Shown here: one piece after another, positions 1-7,629 of the stretch
How the letters are laid out: each line of letters opens with the position of its first letter
How positions within the stretch are numbered: position 1 is the stretch's first letter
NCBI GenBank assembly: GCA_964640085.1
Contig: CAZXFA010000009.1
Coordinates: forward strand, 23,450 to 87,449
Direction: 5' to 3'
From: CAZXFA01 sp964640085
GTDB taxonomy: Bacteria; Actinomycetota; UBA4738; HRBIN12
DNA length: 64,000 nucleotides
Made by a program: the position numbers and the translations under genes
Notes under the pieces: model-generated
The model's database searches: none
What the model was told of the DNA's origin: nothing
What the model saw: the letters and a program-made list of their open reading frames with translations, nothing else

Positions 1-624
1 GGCTCGCTCGAACCCGAGCGCCACGCCCACGGCGCCGGCCAAGACGCCCAGGGAGGTCAGACCGTCGGTCCGCGCGTGGTAGCCGTCGGCGACCAGCGCC
101 GCCGAGCCGATCCGCCGACCCACGCGGATCCGGTAGACGGCGACGAGCTCGTTGCCCGCGAACCCGAGGACGGATGCCGCCATCACCCAGGGCAGGTGGT
201 CGATCGGACGCGGGTCCGCTAGACGCCGGATCGCCTCCCAGGCGGCCAGACCCGCGGAGGCGGCGATCACGAGCACGATCAGGATCCCGGCCAGGTCCTC
301 GGCCCGCGCGTAGCCATAGGAGTAGCGACGCGTGGCGGGCCGCCGCCCGACGAGGAATGCGACCCACAGCGGCACGGCGGTCAGCGCGTCGGCCACGTTG
401 TGGACCGTGTCGGCGAGCAGCGCGATCGACCCGCTGAACACGACGATGGTGAACTGGAGCGCGGCCGTCAGCCCGAGGGCTGCGAGCGACAGCTTGACGC
501 ATCGGATCCCGGTGGCGCTCGCCTCCAGCGCGTCGTCGACCACGGCGCCGTGCTCGTGGGGGTGCCCCTGCACGGTCTCGTGGTCCGGGAGATCGGCGGT
601 GGCGTCCGGAGGCGTGGCCGTCAC
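1..624 (-). CDS. Cation diffusion facilitator (CDF) family metal transporter, 3' end outside window
   Basis: Integral membrane cation/proton antiporter of the CDF family, which exports divalent metals such as Zn2+, Co2+ or Mn2+. The visible 208 residues run from a GTG at 624 without a stop to the window edge. A His-rich cytoplasmic N-terminus (DHETVQGHPHEHG, about residues 14-26) precedes the hydrophobic core. The paired metal-site motifs are present: ADTVHNVAD at about 71-79 (TM2) and ADGYHARTD at about 179-187 (TM5), each with the expected HxxxD. The C-terminal metal-binding domain is outside the window. Metal specificity cannot be read from what is visible. It points away from the next gene on the same strand, with a 26-base gap. 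Confidence 0.9.
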   Translation of the reverse strand, partial: MTATPPDATADLPDHETVQGHPHEHGAVVDDALEASATGIRCVKLSLAALGLTAALQFTIVVFSGSIALLADTVHNVADALTAVPLWVAFLVGRRPATRRYSYGYARAEDLAGILIVLVIAASAGLAAWEAIRRLADPRPIDHLPWVMAASVLGFAGNELVAVYRIRVGRRIGSAALVADGYHARTDGLTSLGVLAGAVGVALGFERA

Positions 625-650
625 GCCTCGATGCTATCCCGAGGCCGCGG

Positions 651-1622
651 TCAGTTCCGTTCCATCTGCGGCAGGGCCTCGAGCGCCGCCGCCACCTCGT
701 CCTCGCGCCAGATCGTGCTCCACCGCTGCACGATCACCCCGTCGGCGCCGACCAGGAACAGCCAGGGCTCGGTGAGCTCGCCGTCCCGGAACAGCCAGTC
801 CGCCGCGGCCCGGTTGATCGCCTGGCCCTCGAAGTCGCGCCAGATCTCGACGTGGATGAAGACCGCGCGGTCACTGTAGCTCCCGGCCAGCCCCTCCACC
901 ATCTCCGTCACGGGCCCGCAGAACCGGCTCACGCAGAACACGGGTGTCGAGAAGAGGATCAGGGCGGGACGCCCCTCCTCCACGGCGCGGGCGATCGTCC
1001 ACCGATGGAGGTCGGGATCGGGGATCCGGTCCTCGGTCGTGGCTCGCGAGTCGATCGCCGCCTCCGGGACGTCCTGGGAGCGGATGGTGAGGTTCTCCGT
1101 GGCGAGCGCCGCCCGTCCCGGAGCCGGCAGGGCCGGTTCCTCGCGGACCGCGAACGTGGTCCGCGCCCGCTGTGCGCCGAGGCCCTCGACGTCGGCGGTC
1201 ACGAGCACCTGCCAGAACCCCGCCCGGTCGAACGTGACCCCGTCGGCCCGGTAGACGCCCCGACCCTCCGACGGGGTGGTCACGGTCGGGCTCCCCGTCC
1301 CTTCCGCGGTTCCGGGGGTCGGGAGGTACACCGCGACAGCGCCGGGACCCGGCTGGGGATCGGTCGGCTCGGCCGCGGTCCCCACGTAGCTGAACGCGAG
1401 GTCCGCGCTCCCGAAGCTCACCAGGTTCCCGTCCCCCAGCACCAGCCCGATCGCCACCTGCTGGGGAGCCCCGGCGTACAGGTCCGCGCTGGCGAGGAAC
1501 GCCTGCATCTGCTGCGGCTCGGAGGTCGTGGGGCCGGCCACCGATCCTCCCTCGCCGTTCGAGCAGGCCGTGAAGATGATCGTCAGGACGACGGAGGATG
1601 CGAGGAGCCTGATCCCGGGCAC
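651..1622 (-). CDS. Lipoprotein with C-terminal thioredoxin-like domain
   Basis: Predicted exported lipoprotein of 323 residues. The GTG at 1622 gives a compact signal peptide ending in the lipobox FTAC (Cys20); a longer upstream reading would bury the signal peptide. Residues about 45-190 form an Ig-like or beta-rich region without a recognised motif. Residues about 210-320 look like a thioredoxin fold: a PALILFSTPVFC strand followed by a C-x4-C pair (Cys230, Cys235), then LFLVGADGVIV. The spacing is C-x4-C rather than the classical C-x2-C, so redox chemistry is plausible but not certain. It is followed by another small lipoprotein gene upstream on the same strand. Substrate unknown. Confidence 0.75.
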   Translation of the reverse strand: MPGIRLLASSVVLTIIFTACSNGEGGSVAGPTTSEPQQMQAFLASADLYAGAPQQVAIGLVLGDGNLVSFGSADLAFSYVGTAAEPTDPQPGPGAVAVYLPTPGTAEGTGSPTVTTPSEGRGVYRADGVTFDRAGFWQVLVTADVEGLGAQRARTTFAVREEPALPAPGRAALATENLTIRSQDVPEAAIDSRATTEDRIPDPDLHRWTIARAVEEGRPALILFSTPVFCVSRFCGPVTEMVEGLAGSYSDRAVFIHVEIWRDFEGQAINRAAADWLFRDGELTEPWLFLVGADGVIVQRWSTIWREDEVAAALEALPQMERN

Positions 1623-1653
1623 GGGACCATCTTCCCGTCTCAGCCCCCCAACG

Positions 1654-2097
1654 TCAGGTCGGGCAGGGCGGGGCGGGCACCTCCAGGACGTCCAGGGCCA
1701 CCCTGGTGGCCGCGAGGAGGTCCTCGACATCGGCGACGAACCCGTCCGGGAGCTCGTCGCCCGCCAGGTCTGCCTCGATCCGCTGCTTGGCCGTCAGCAG
1801 GTCCGCCGCAGCGCTCCGGTCCACCTCCTCGACGTCGGCGGCGAGCTGGTGGAGGGTCTCGTGCAAGCGGTCGTGGAAGACGGTCTCGGCGGTCCGGAGA
1901 TCCGAAGCGTCCCGGATCTCGCACAGGCCCAGGATGGCTCGCTCGGCCGGCGAGAGATCGGCCGGGCCCTCCGGCGCGGGAGCGCCCGAACAGGCCGTCG
2001 CGAGCATCGCGATCAGGACCACCCGCACGAGGTCAGACCGGGCCCTCGTGGCCTCCACCCGCGCGCTCCAACGTCGATCCGTCCACGAGGGGATCAT
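1654..2097 (-). CDS. Small putative lipoprotein of unknown function
   Basis: Predicted lipoprotein of 147 residues if the ATG at 2097 is used. The hydrophobic stretch VRVVLIAMLATAC ends in a lipobox Cys, and a GTG at 2028 would start directly at this stretch, giving 124 residues; neither start has a convincing ribosome-binding site. The mature part is acidic, helical and Leu/Ala-rich (about residues 50-140), with a Cys near the middle and one at the C-terminus. No catalytic motif is recognised. It lies 32 bases downstream of the alkyltransferase gene and 31 bases upstream of the thioredoxin-like lipoprotein, so all may share one transcript. Confidence 0.6.
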   Translation of the reverse strand: MIPSWTDRRWSARVEATRARSDLVRVVLIAMLATACSGAPAPEGPADLSPAERAILGLCEIRDASDLRTAETVFHDRLHETLHQLAADVEEVDRSAAADLLTAKQRIEADLAGDELPDGFVADVEDLLAATRVALDVLEVPAPPCPT

Positions 2098-2129
2098 CGT
2101 CCCCGGAGGCCCCTTCCCGAGCCCTGCGT

Positions 2130-2735
2130 TCAGTGGCCGAGCGCGCCCTCGAGCTCGAGCAGGTACGCCTTGCGCCACTCCTGGCCACCGTACCGCCCGA
2201 TGCCCCCGGTGGACGGGACGACCCGGTGACAAGGCACGACGATCGGAACGGGGTTGTCGTGCAGGGCGTTCCCGGCCGCCCGCGCCGCGCGCGGGCTCCC
2301 CGCGCGCTTGGCGACCTCACCGTAGGTTGCCACTGACCCGAACGGGATCCGGGCCGTCTGTTCGAGCACGCGGCGGGAGAACCCCGGATGCGTGAGCGCC
2401 CAGTCCACCGTGGCGCGGAAGCGCCGCAGCCGGCCCTCGAAGTAGGCGTCCAGGTCCCGTCGGAGCGGATCGGTGACCCGCGGGTCCTCCAGCACGCGCG
2501 GCGAGATCTCGGACGCGAGTTCCTCCAGCACGACGTCGACGGGTTCCTCGGGGTACGCCAGCCGGACGAGCCCGCCCCGGCTGGCGGCGATCAGCAGACG
2601 TCCCACCGGGGAGTCGATCGTCGTGAAGCCCACGTCGACCAGCCCGGCTCGGCGCGCCCGCGCGCCCACGCGGTCCGCGGCCCGTTGCGAGGCCGCCTCG
2701 AGCTCCTCCGTCCATCGGAGCCGCAGCTCCCTCAT
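2130..2735 (-). CDS. ogt: Methylated-DNA--protein-cysteine S-methyltransferase
   Basis: Suicide DNA-repair protein (201 residues) that moves methyl or alkyl groups from O6-alkylguanine to its own cysteine. The active-site motif PCHRVV is at about 168-173 with acceptor Cys169, preceded by the helix-turn-helix region (FGSVATYGEVAKRAGSPRAARAAGNALHDNP). About 45 N-terminal residues (MRELRLRWTEEL...) precede the usual N-domain; they are charged and helical. The ATG at 2735 overlaps the stop codon of the sigma-factor gene by four bases (ATGA), indicating translational coupling. Pairing of an ECF-like sigma factor with an alkyltransferase suggests a regulated repair response, but this is inference from gene order. 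Confidence 0.92.
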   Translation of the reverse strand: MRELRLRWTEELEAASQRAADRVGARARRAGLVDVGFTTIDSPVGRLLIAASRGGLVRLAYPEEPVDVVLEELASEISPRVLEDPRVTDPLRRDLDAYFEGRLRRFRATVDWALTHPGFSRRVLEQTARIPFGSVATYGEVAKRAGSPRAARAAGNALHDNPVPIVVPCHRVVPSTGGIGRYGGQEWRKAYLLELEGALGH

Positions 2736-3211
2736 CGTCCCGCTCCTTGCATCGTGCGGAGCTTGCGTCGTCCCTCGTACGCGTTGGCCCGAGCGGCCTC
2801 CTCGCTGGTCCCCAGCGCCTCGGCCACCTGCGCGTAGGTGAGATCCAGCACGTAGCGGTGGATCACCGCCGCCCGTTGCATCGGCGGGAGCGAGGCCACC
2901 GCCCGCCAGAGCTCGGGCTCCCCATCCTCCCGTTCCGGTGCCGGTCGCTCGGGGACCTCCTCCACCGGCACCGGCCGACGTCTCCGGGCCCGCCAATGGT
3001 CCAGGGCCTTCCGCGTCGCGATCGTGATCAGCCATCCCTTCAGGTTCGAGGCCTCCCGCAGCTTTGGGTAGGCCCGCAGCGCGGACAGGAACGTCTCCTG
3101 GAAGCAGTCGTCGGCCTCCTGCGGGCCGACCGCGGCGACCAGGAATCGATACACGTCCATCCGATGCTCCTCCAGGAGCCGCTGGAACGGCGGAAGCTCC
3201 ATCCGCCGCAT
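2732..3211 (-). CDS. ECF-type RNA polymerase sigma factor
   Basis: Small sigma-70 family protein of 159 residues with the two ECF domains. Region 2 covers about residues 10-75 (DVYRFLVAAVGPQEADDCFQETFLSAL, then LKGWLITIATRKALDHWR), and region 4 covers about 100-155 (LPPMQRAAVIHRYVLDLTYAQVAEALGTSEEAARANAYEGRRKL) with a helix-turn-helix. A stretch of Arg/Pro/Glu links them. The ATG at 3211 is preceded by GGAG seven bases upstream; an internal ATG at 3202 is less well placed. No anti-sigma gene is adjacent. The downstream gene, joined by an ATGA overlap, is the alkyltransferase, so a role in alkylation or stress response is possible. Confidence 0.88.
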   Translation of the reverse strand: MRRMELPPFQRLLEEHRMDVYRFLVAAVGPQEADDCFQETFLSALRAYPKLREASNLKGWLITIATRKALDHWRARRRRPVPVEEVPERPAPEREDGEPELWRAVASLPPMQRAAVIHRYVLDLTYAQVAEALGTSEEAARANAYEGRRKLRTMQGAGR

Positions 3212-3249
3212 CGAACGCTCCGACCCGCGCCCGCGTGAGACGCGCGCGC

Positions 3250-3993
3250 TCACACGACCGGCCACGGATACGGCCGTCCAGGCCCGGGATGGGGGAACCT
3301 GCCGAGCTCGATCAGCCGGACGAGCCGTCGGTGGACGGCCTCGACCTCCGCCTGCGAGAGAAGAACCTGGAGCGCTCGCCCGGTCGGGCCCTCGGTGAGC
3401 CGGTCTCCGAGCGCCCGGAGGTCGGCGAGCGCGTCGGGCGGGATCGGCTCGCCGGCGAAGTCCCAGATCACGGTGCGGAGCTTCGGCTCCTCGTGGAAGC
3501 ACACGCCATGGTCGACCACGAAGACCTCGCCGTCCGCCGCGCGGAGGCAGTGGCCGGACTTGCGGTCGGCGTTGTTGGCCACCGCGTCGAACAGCGCGAT
3601 CCGCCGGAACTCGTCGGGCCGGTCCTCTCGCATCGTGAAGTAGTGCTCGCGCGGGTCGAAGTCCACGAACAGCTGGACCGAGCCTGGGCCGAACGGACCA
3701 TCGCGCAGCACGGTGGGCGGGACCCTCGGCCACCCGATCTCGTCGGCCAGCACCCACGCGGCCACCTCCCGCCGGCACAGGGTCCGGTCCGGGAAGTCCC
3801 AGAGCGGGGCCTCCCCGGCCTCCGGCTTGTACACCACCAGCGCCTGCCCGTCCCCGCGCACCACCCGGGACAGGTAGGTGTGGTTCGAGGCCCGGGGGAG
3901 CAGCCCCAGCGGCTCGAGCTCGCCGTGCTCGAGCAGCTCCGGCGGAGCGCTCAGGCCGCGGAGGGTCCCCGATGACCGTTCATCGCGGGGCAC
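3250..3993 (-). CDS. SCO1664-family protein (PI3/4-kinase-like fold)
   Basis: A 247-residue cytoplasmic protein of the actinobacterial SCO1664 family. Kinase-like landmarks are visible: VYKPEAGEAPLWDFP with a Lys in the nucleotide-binding position, NADRKSGHCL, and VVDHGVCFH, resembling the catalytic and metal-binding loops of lipid-kinase-like proteins. The biochemical role of the family is not known to me. The GTG at 3993 is chosen because GGAGGG lies five bases upstream; this start overlaps the end of the DUF3090 gene by 43 bases. The order histidine phosphatase - DUF3090 - SCO1664-family is conserved in Actinobacteria, often next to the mycothiol ligase gene mshC, which is not in this window. 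Confidence 0.85.
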   Translation of the reverse strand: MPRDERSSGTLRGLSAPPELLEHGELEPLGLLPRASNHTYLSRVVRGDGQALVVYKPEAGEAPLWDFPDRTLCRREVAAWVLADEIGWPRVPPTVLRDGPFGPGSVQLFVDFDPREHYFTMREDRPDEFRRIALFDAVANNADRKSGHCLRAADGEVFVVDHGVCFHEEPKLRTVIWDFAGEPIPPDALADLRALGDRLTEGPTGRALQVLLSQAEVEAVHRRLVRLIELGRFPHPGPGRPYPWPVV

Positions 3994-4481
3994 GTGTGTC
4001 CCTCCGGGTCCATTGGGTTGCCGCAGTAACGGCATCGCGGTCGGCCGCGCGCCGCGACGGCGGCGCCGTGGCGCGACAGCGCCAGCATCTGCTCGCGAGT
4101 GGCCCACAGGCGGACGCGATCGGGCTCTCGCTCCTCCGCCCCGCCCTCATCCGCCGCCCGCTCGTCCTCGGGGACGAGCTCCTCCAGCTCCAGCAGCATC
4201 AGGTCCCGCGCCTCCGCGTACCCTATCGACAGGCGCCCGGCGCGCCAGACCGGATCCAGCGGAGGTTCCAGCTCCAGCTCCTCCTCCGGTGGGCCCTCGC
4301 CGGTCTCCTCGTCGAGGGTCGAGAGGATCTCCAGGATCGAGGTCGACAGGAGCTCCACCTGCTGCTTCTCCACCAGGACGGTGACCACCTGTGATCCGCT
4401 GCGCGCCTGGATGAAGAAGGTTCGCTCGCCGGGTTCGCCCACGGCTCCCGCCGTGACCTTGTCGACCGGGTCGAGCTCCAT
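3951..4481 (-). CDS. DUF3090 family protein
   Basis: A 176-residue actinobacterial conserved protein. The N-terminal half (MELDPVDKVTAGAVGEPGERTFFIQAR...) is the diagnostic DUF3090 part; the middle is very acidic (PPEEELELEPPLD). The C-terminus holds a probable zinc site, C-R-Y-C followed by H-x-C (about residues 155-168), which the SCO1664-family partner may share functionally. The start at 4481 follows an AGGTGG. It lies four bases downstream of the histidine phosphatase gene and overlaps the next gene by 43 bases, so the three are almost certainly one transcript. Function is unknown. Confidence 0.87.
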   Translation of the reverse strand: MELDPVDKVTAGAVGEPGERTFFIQARSGSQVVTVLVEKQQVELLSTSILEILSTLDEETGEGPPEEELELEPPLDPVWRAGRLSIGYAEARDLMLLELEELVPEDERAADEGGAEEREPDRVRLWATREQMLALSRHGAAVAARGRPRCRYCGNPMDPEGHTCPAMNGHRGPSAA

Positions 4482-4485
4482 CCAC

Positions 4486-5139
4486 CTATCCTCGCACCTT
4501 CCCACGAGGGCGCCGTGGGGTGCGCGGCACCGGTCGCAGCGCGCCCAGGTCGCCCGTGTCGTTCATGCGGAGGAGTCGCGGGATCCGATCCCCGAGCGTC
4601 ACGACGCTGATCGAGCCCGGATCCACGCTCAGCCGCTGGAGGTGGTCGGCGTGCATCCCGGCGACGTGCGCCACCACGAGGCGGATCACGTCGGCGTGCG
4701 AGACGATCGCCACGACTTCCCGGGGGTGCTCCTCCGCGATGGCCCGGACCTCGGCCACGGCCCGCTCCTGTACCCCGAGCAGGCTCTCGCCCCCCGGGAA
4801 GCGGGCGGCCGATGGCGCCTGCTGGATCGTACGCCACAGCGTGGTCCGGCGCGCCCGAGCGATCGAACGGCCGGTCCAATCGCCGTAGTCGACCTCGATC
4901 AACGCCCGGCGCGTTCGGACCGGGAGACCGCGGGACCGGGCGAGCGGGGCGGCCGTCTCGCGGCACCGTTCGAGCGGGCTCGAGTAGACCGCGGCGATGG
5001 GGACCCCGTCGAGCCGGTCCACCAGTCGGGCGGCCTCCTCGCGCCCCCTCCGGTTCAGGTGCACGCCGCGGGCCCAGCCGGTCAGATGGCGGCCCGCGGC
5101 GTCCGTGTGGGCGTGCCGGACGAGCACCAGGACGGTCAC
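4486..5139 (-). CDS. Histidine phosphatase family protein (MSMEG_4193-like putative phosphomutase)
   Basis: Branch of the phosphoglycerate-mutase-like superfamily, 217 residues. The phosphohistidine motif LVRHAHT (Arg8, His9 from the chosen start) carries Ala where RHG is usual. Other family landmarks follow: SSPLERCRETA (about 60-70), a catalytic Glu region (EVDYGDWTG) and the second His in VSHADVIR (about 155). The GTG at 5139 puts the first strand directly at the N-terminus; a GTG at 5157 adds six residues. Neither has a clear ribosome-binding site. It follows phoR on the same strand with a gap of 29-46 bases and precedes DUF3090. Substrate unknown. Confidence 0.85.
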   Translation of the reverse strand: MTVLVLVRHAHTDAAGRHLTGWARGVHLNRRGREEAARLVDRLDGVPIAAVYSSPLERCRETAAPLARSRGLPVRTRRALIEVDYGDWTGRSIARARRTTLWRTIQQAPSAARFPGGESLLGVQERAVAEVRAIAEEHPREVVAIVSHADVIRLVVAHVAGMHADHLQRLSVDPGSISVVTLGDRIPRLLRMNDTGDLGALRPVPRTPRRPRGKVRG

Positions 5140-5185
5140 GCCGGCAAGGGTACCCACCAGCGCGATGTGGCAGCGGCCGGCCGCG

Positions 5186-6337
5186 TCAGTCCGGGGCCGC
5201 GGGGAGTCGCACCTCGAACCGCGAGCCTCGTCCGAGCTCGCTGTCCACGGAGACCCGACCGCCGTGGTTCTCCACGACGTGCCTCACGATCGAGAGCCCG
5301 AGGCCGGTGCCGCCCGTCTCGCGGGAGCGCGCGCGGTCCACGCGGTAGAAGCGCTCGAACACCCGAGGTAGGTCGCGGCTGGGGATCCCGATCCCCGTGT
5401 CCCTGACGATCAGGAAGACCTCGGGGCGCTCCGTGGCGAGCTCCACCTCCACCAGCCCTCCCGGCCTCGTGTACTGGATCGCGTTGTCGACGAGGTTGCG
5501 GACCAGGAGCGCCAGGTCGCGTGCCGAGCCTCGGACCGGCGGGACCGGTGTGGCCCGAAGGGACAGCTCGAGCCCGGCCTCGGCGGCGGTCTCCTCGAAG
5601 CGTTCGACCTCGTCGCGCACCACGGCATCCAGGGCCACGCGCTCACCGAGCTCGCTCCCGGACTCGAGACGGGAGAGGTCGAGGAGATCCTCCACGATCC
5701 GCGAGAGGCGGATCGCCTCGTGCTCCAGCTGGCCTGCGAAGCGTCGGAGCACGGTCGGGTCCTGGTCGGCCGACGAGGCGATCGTCTCGGCGGCGGCGCG
5801 GATCGAGGCGGCGGGCGTCTTGAGCTCGTGCGAGGCGTTGGCGACGAAGTCGCGGCGGATCGCCTCGGTCCTTCGGGCCTCGGTCACGTCGCTCACGACG
5901 AGCAGGACCGACCCGTCGTCGCCGACAGGCGTGGCCGTCCCGCGGAGCCATCGGGGTGGGGTCCCCGTCTCCACCTCGGTCATGGCGGTCTCCACGTCCC
6001 GCGTGGCCGGCGTGATCAGGTCGCGGAGCGGGAGCGGGAGGATGGCCTCGATCGTTCCGGGACGCGACCCGAGGTGCCGCTCGACGGCTGGATTCGCGAA
6101 CCGGATCCGCCCGTCCGCTCCGAAGAGGAGCACGCCGTCCTCCATCGAGGACAGGACGAGCGCCATCGCGCGGCGTTCCTCCTCCGCGGTCCGGGTCCGA
6201 TCGAGGATCTGCTCGAACCAGCCCCGCCGCTCGGTCTCGAGTTGCCGAACGCGAGCGCCGGTCCAACGGAGGACGACCCCGACCCCCACGGCGAAGGCAA
6301 GGACCGCAACGCCGCCGACGAGGACCCACCCCTCCAC
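5186..6337 (-). CDS. phoR: Phosphate-regulon sensor histidine kinase PhoR
   Basis: Membrane sensor kinase of 383 residues. One N-terminal transmembrane helix (about 4-24) is followed by a coiled linker, a PAS-like domain (about 60-155), the HisKA box FVANASHELKTP with His170, and an HATPase_c domain with N (LVRNLVDNAIQY), G1 (VRDTGIGIP) and G2 (GGTGLGLSIVR) boxes. This layout matches PhoR/SenX3. It is transcribed away from pstS, and PHO-type repeats lie between them. The GTG at 6337 sits six bases behind a TACACT -10 hexamer, so it is probably translated from a leaderless mRNA. Its partner PhoP is encoded at the far end of the pst operon rather than next to it. Confidence 0.9.
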   Translation of the reverse strand: MEGWVLVGGVAVLAFAVGVGVVLRWTGARVRQLETERRGWFEQILDRTRTAEEERRAMALVLSSMEDGVLLFGADGRIRFANPAVERHLGSRPGTIEAILPLPLRDLITPATRDVETAMTEVETGTPPRWLRGTATPVGDDGSVLLVVSDVTEARRTEAIRRDFVANASHELKTPAASIRAAAETIASSADQDPTVLRRFAGQLEHEAIRLSRIVEDLLDLSRLESGSELGERVALDAVVRDEVERFEETAAEAGLELSLRATPVPPVRGSARDLALLVRNLVDNAIQYTRPGGLVEVELATERPEVFLIVRDTGIGIPSRDLPRVFERFYRVDRARSRETGGTGLGLSIVRHVVENHGGRVSVDSELGRGSRFEVRLPAAPD

Positions 6338-6343
6338 GGGCCG

Positions 6344-6349
6344 AGTGTA
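6344..6349 (-). promoter_or_regulatory. Leaderless -10 element of phoR
   Basis: TACACT on the minus strand, six bases before the GTG start of phoR. In Actinobacteria a TANNNT hexamer at this distance places the transcription start on the start codon. No ribosome-binding site is present, which agrees with leaderless translation. Confidence 0.6.
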
Positions 6350-6402
6350 GAGGCCGCGTCCCGGGCCATGACCAGCCGCGGCCGCCGGTGGGCGACCGGC
6401 GC

Positions 6403-6460
6403 GTTCACGTCCCCGGAGGTCGTTCAGATGGCGTTCACATCCGTGCCCGGGCCCGTTCAC
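6403..6460 (+). promoter_or_regulatory. PHO box: 11-bp direct repeats of GTTCA[C/G]
   Basis: Four GTTCA(C/G) units start at 6403, 6422, 6433 and 6455. The last three are in strict 11-bp register (11 and 22 bp apart), the arrangement known for PhoP boxes in Streptomyces (GTTCACC direct repeat units). The array lies in the phoR-pstS intergenic region, and its last unit ends ten bases before the pstS -10 candidate at 6471, the spacing typical of an activated Pho promoter. PhoP itself is encoded downstream at 11104. Confidence 0.8.
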
Positions 6461-6470
6461 GGGCCCTCGG

Positions 6471-6476
6471 TAGCGT
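6471..6476 (+). promoter_or_regulatory. Candidate -10 of pstS
   Basis: TAGCGT lies 39 bases before the pstS ATG and ten bases after the last GTTCAC unit. No good -35 hexamer precedes it, as expected for a promoter that depends on PhoP. Confidence 0.5.
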
Positions 6477-6515
6477 GCCCGGTGACCAGGGGGCGCCCGG
6501 ATCGGAGGAGGCCAG

Positions 6516-7523
6516 ATGGTCAAGCGGAAGTGGGCAGCGGTGGCCGGCCTCGCTGCGCTCGCGATCGTGGGCGCCGCGTGCTCGGACGGCGCGAGCGGAA
6601 GCGCCGTCGGCGGGGCCGACGGTGGCGCGCTGACCGGCTCGCTCAACATCTCGGGTTCCTCGACCGTCGAGCCGATCACGTCGCTCGTCGCCGAGAAGTT
6701 CCAGGCGCAGAGCCCGGGCGTGCAGATCGCCGTGGACGGCCCGGGGACGAGCGATGGCTTCGAGCTCTTCTGCAACGGCGAGACCGACATCAGCGACGCC
6801 TCCCGCCAGATCAAGGAGGAGGAGATCGCGGAGTGCGCGGAGAACGGCATCGAGCCGATCGAGATCGAGGTCGGTCTCGATGCCCTCACCGTGATCGGCA
6901 ACCCCGCTAGCCCGATCGACTGCCTGAACTTCGCAGACCTGTACGCGCTGTTCGGCCCCGAGTCCGAGGGTTTCGCGAGCTGGTCGGACGCGAACGCGCT
7001 GGCGGCCGAGGTCGGCGCCACCGGGGGCTTCCCCGACGTGCCGCTCACGATCGTGGCGCCGGGTGAGGAGTCGGGGACCTATGGCTCGTTCATCGAGATC
7101 GCCCTGGAGGGGATCATGGGGGAGCGCGGACAGCCCACCGAGCTCCGTGCGGACTACCAGATCTCGGCCGACGACAACGTGATCGTCGATAACGCGGTGG
7201 GGACGGAGTCCGGCCTGGGGTTCGTCGGGTTCTCGTTCGCGATCAACGCCGGCGACTCCACCAAGCGGTTCCTGATCGACGGCGGCGAGGGGTGCGTGGA
7301 GCCGAGCGAGGAGAACGTGATCAATGGCACGTACCCGATCTCGCGCTCGCTCTACATCTACGTGAACCCCAACAAGCTCGACGAGAACCCGGCCGTCCAA
7401 CCCTTCGTCGACTACTACCTGTCGGACGAGGGGATCGCCTCGGTGACCGAGGTCCAGTACGTCGCGCTTCCGAGCGACCGGCTTGAGGCCGCCCGGAGCG
7501 CGTGGGGATCGGCCACTGCATGA
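6516..7523 (+). CDS. pstS: Phosphate ABC transporter substrate-binding lipoprotein PstS
   Basis: High-affinity periplasmic/cell-surface phosphate receptor of 335 residues. Signal peptide with lipobox IVGAAC (lipidated Cys22). Phosphate-binding landmarks: SGSSTVEPI near residue 46, GPGTSDGFELF, SDASRQI and GEESGTYGSF, as in PstS family proteins. A GGAGGAGG five bases before the ATG is a strong ribosome-binding site. It opens the pstSCAB-phoU-phoP operon and is preceded by PHO repeats, so it should be induced on phosphate starvation. The mature N-terminus has a short Gly/Ser/Ala linker after the Cys. Confidence 0.95.
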   Translation: MVKRKWAAVAGLAALAIVGAACSDGASGSAVGGADGGALTGSLNISGSSTVEPITSLVAEKFQAQSPGVQIAVDGPGTSDGFELFCNGETDISDASRQIKEEEIAECAENGIEPIEIEVGLDALTVIGNPASPIDCLNFADLYALFGPESEGFASWSDANALAAEVGATGGFPDVPLTIVAPGEESGTYGSFIEIALEGIMGERGQPTELRADYQISADDNVIVDNAVGTESGLGFVGFSFAINAGDSTKRFLIDGGEGCVEPSEENVINGTYPISRSLYIYVNPNKLDENPAVQPFVDYYLSDEGIASVTEVQYVALPSDRLEAARSAWGSATA

Positions 7524-7629
7524 GCCCGAACGACCGACCGAACGGGTGCGGGAGGGGTCGGGTCGTCCCACTCCCCCTGTCGCGGACGGAGAACGGCGGA
7601 GCCTGAGCGGCGATGGGGAGGAACGGAGG

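Noticed and set aside
852..2336. Long plus-strand open frame
   Set aside because: Antisense to two lipoprotein genes and the alkyltransferase; Arg/Gly/Pro-rich product without domains.
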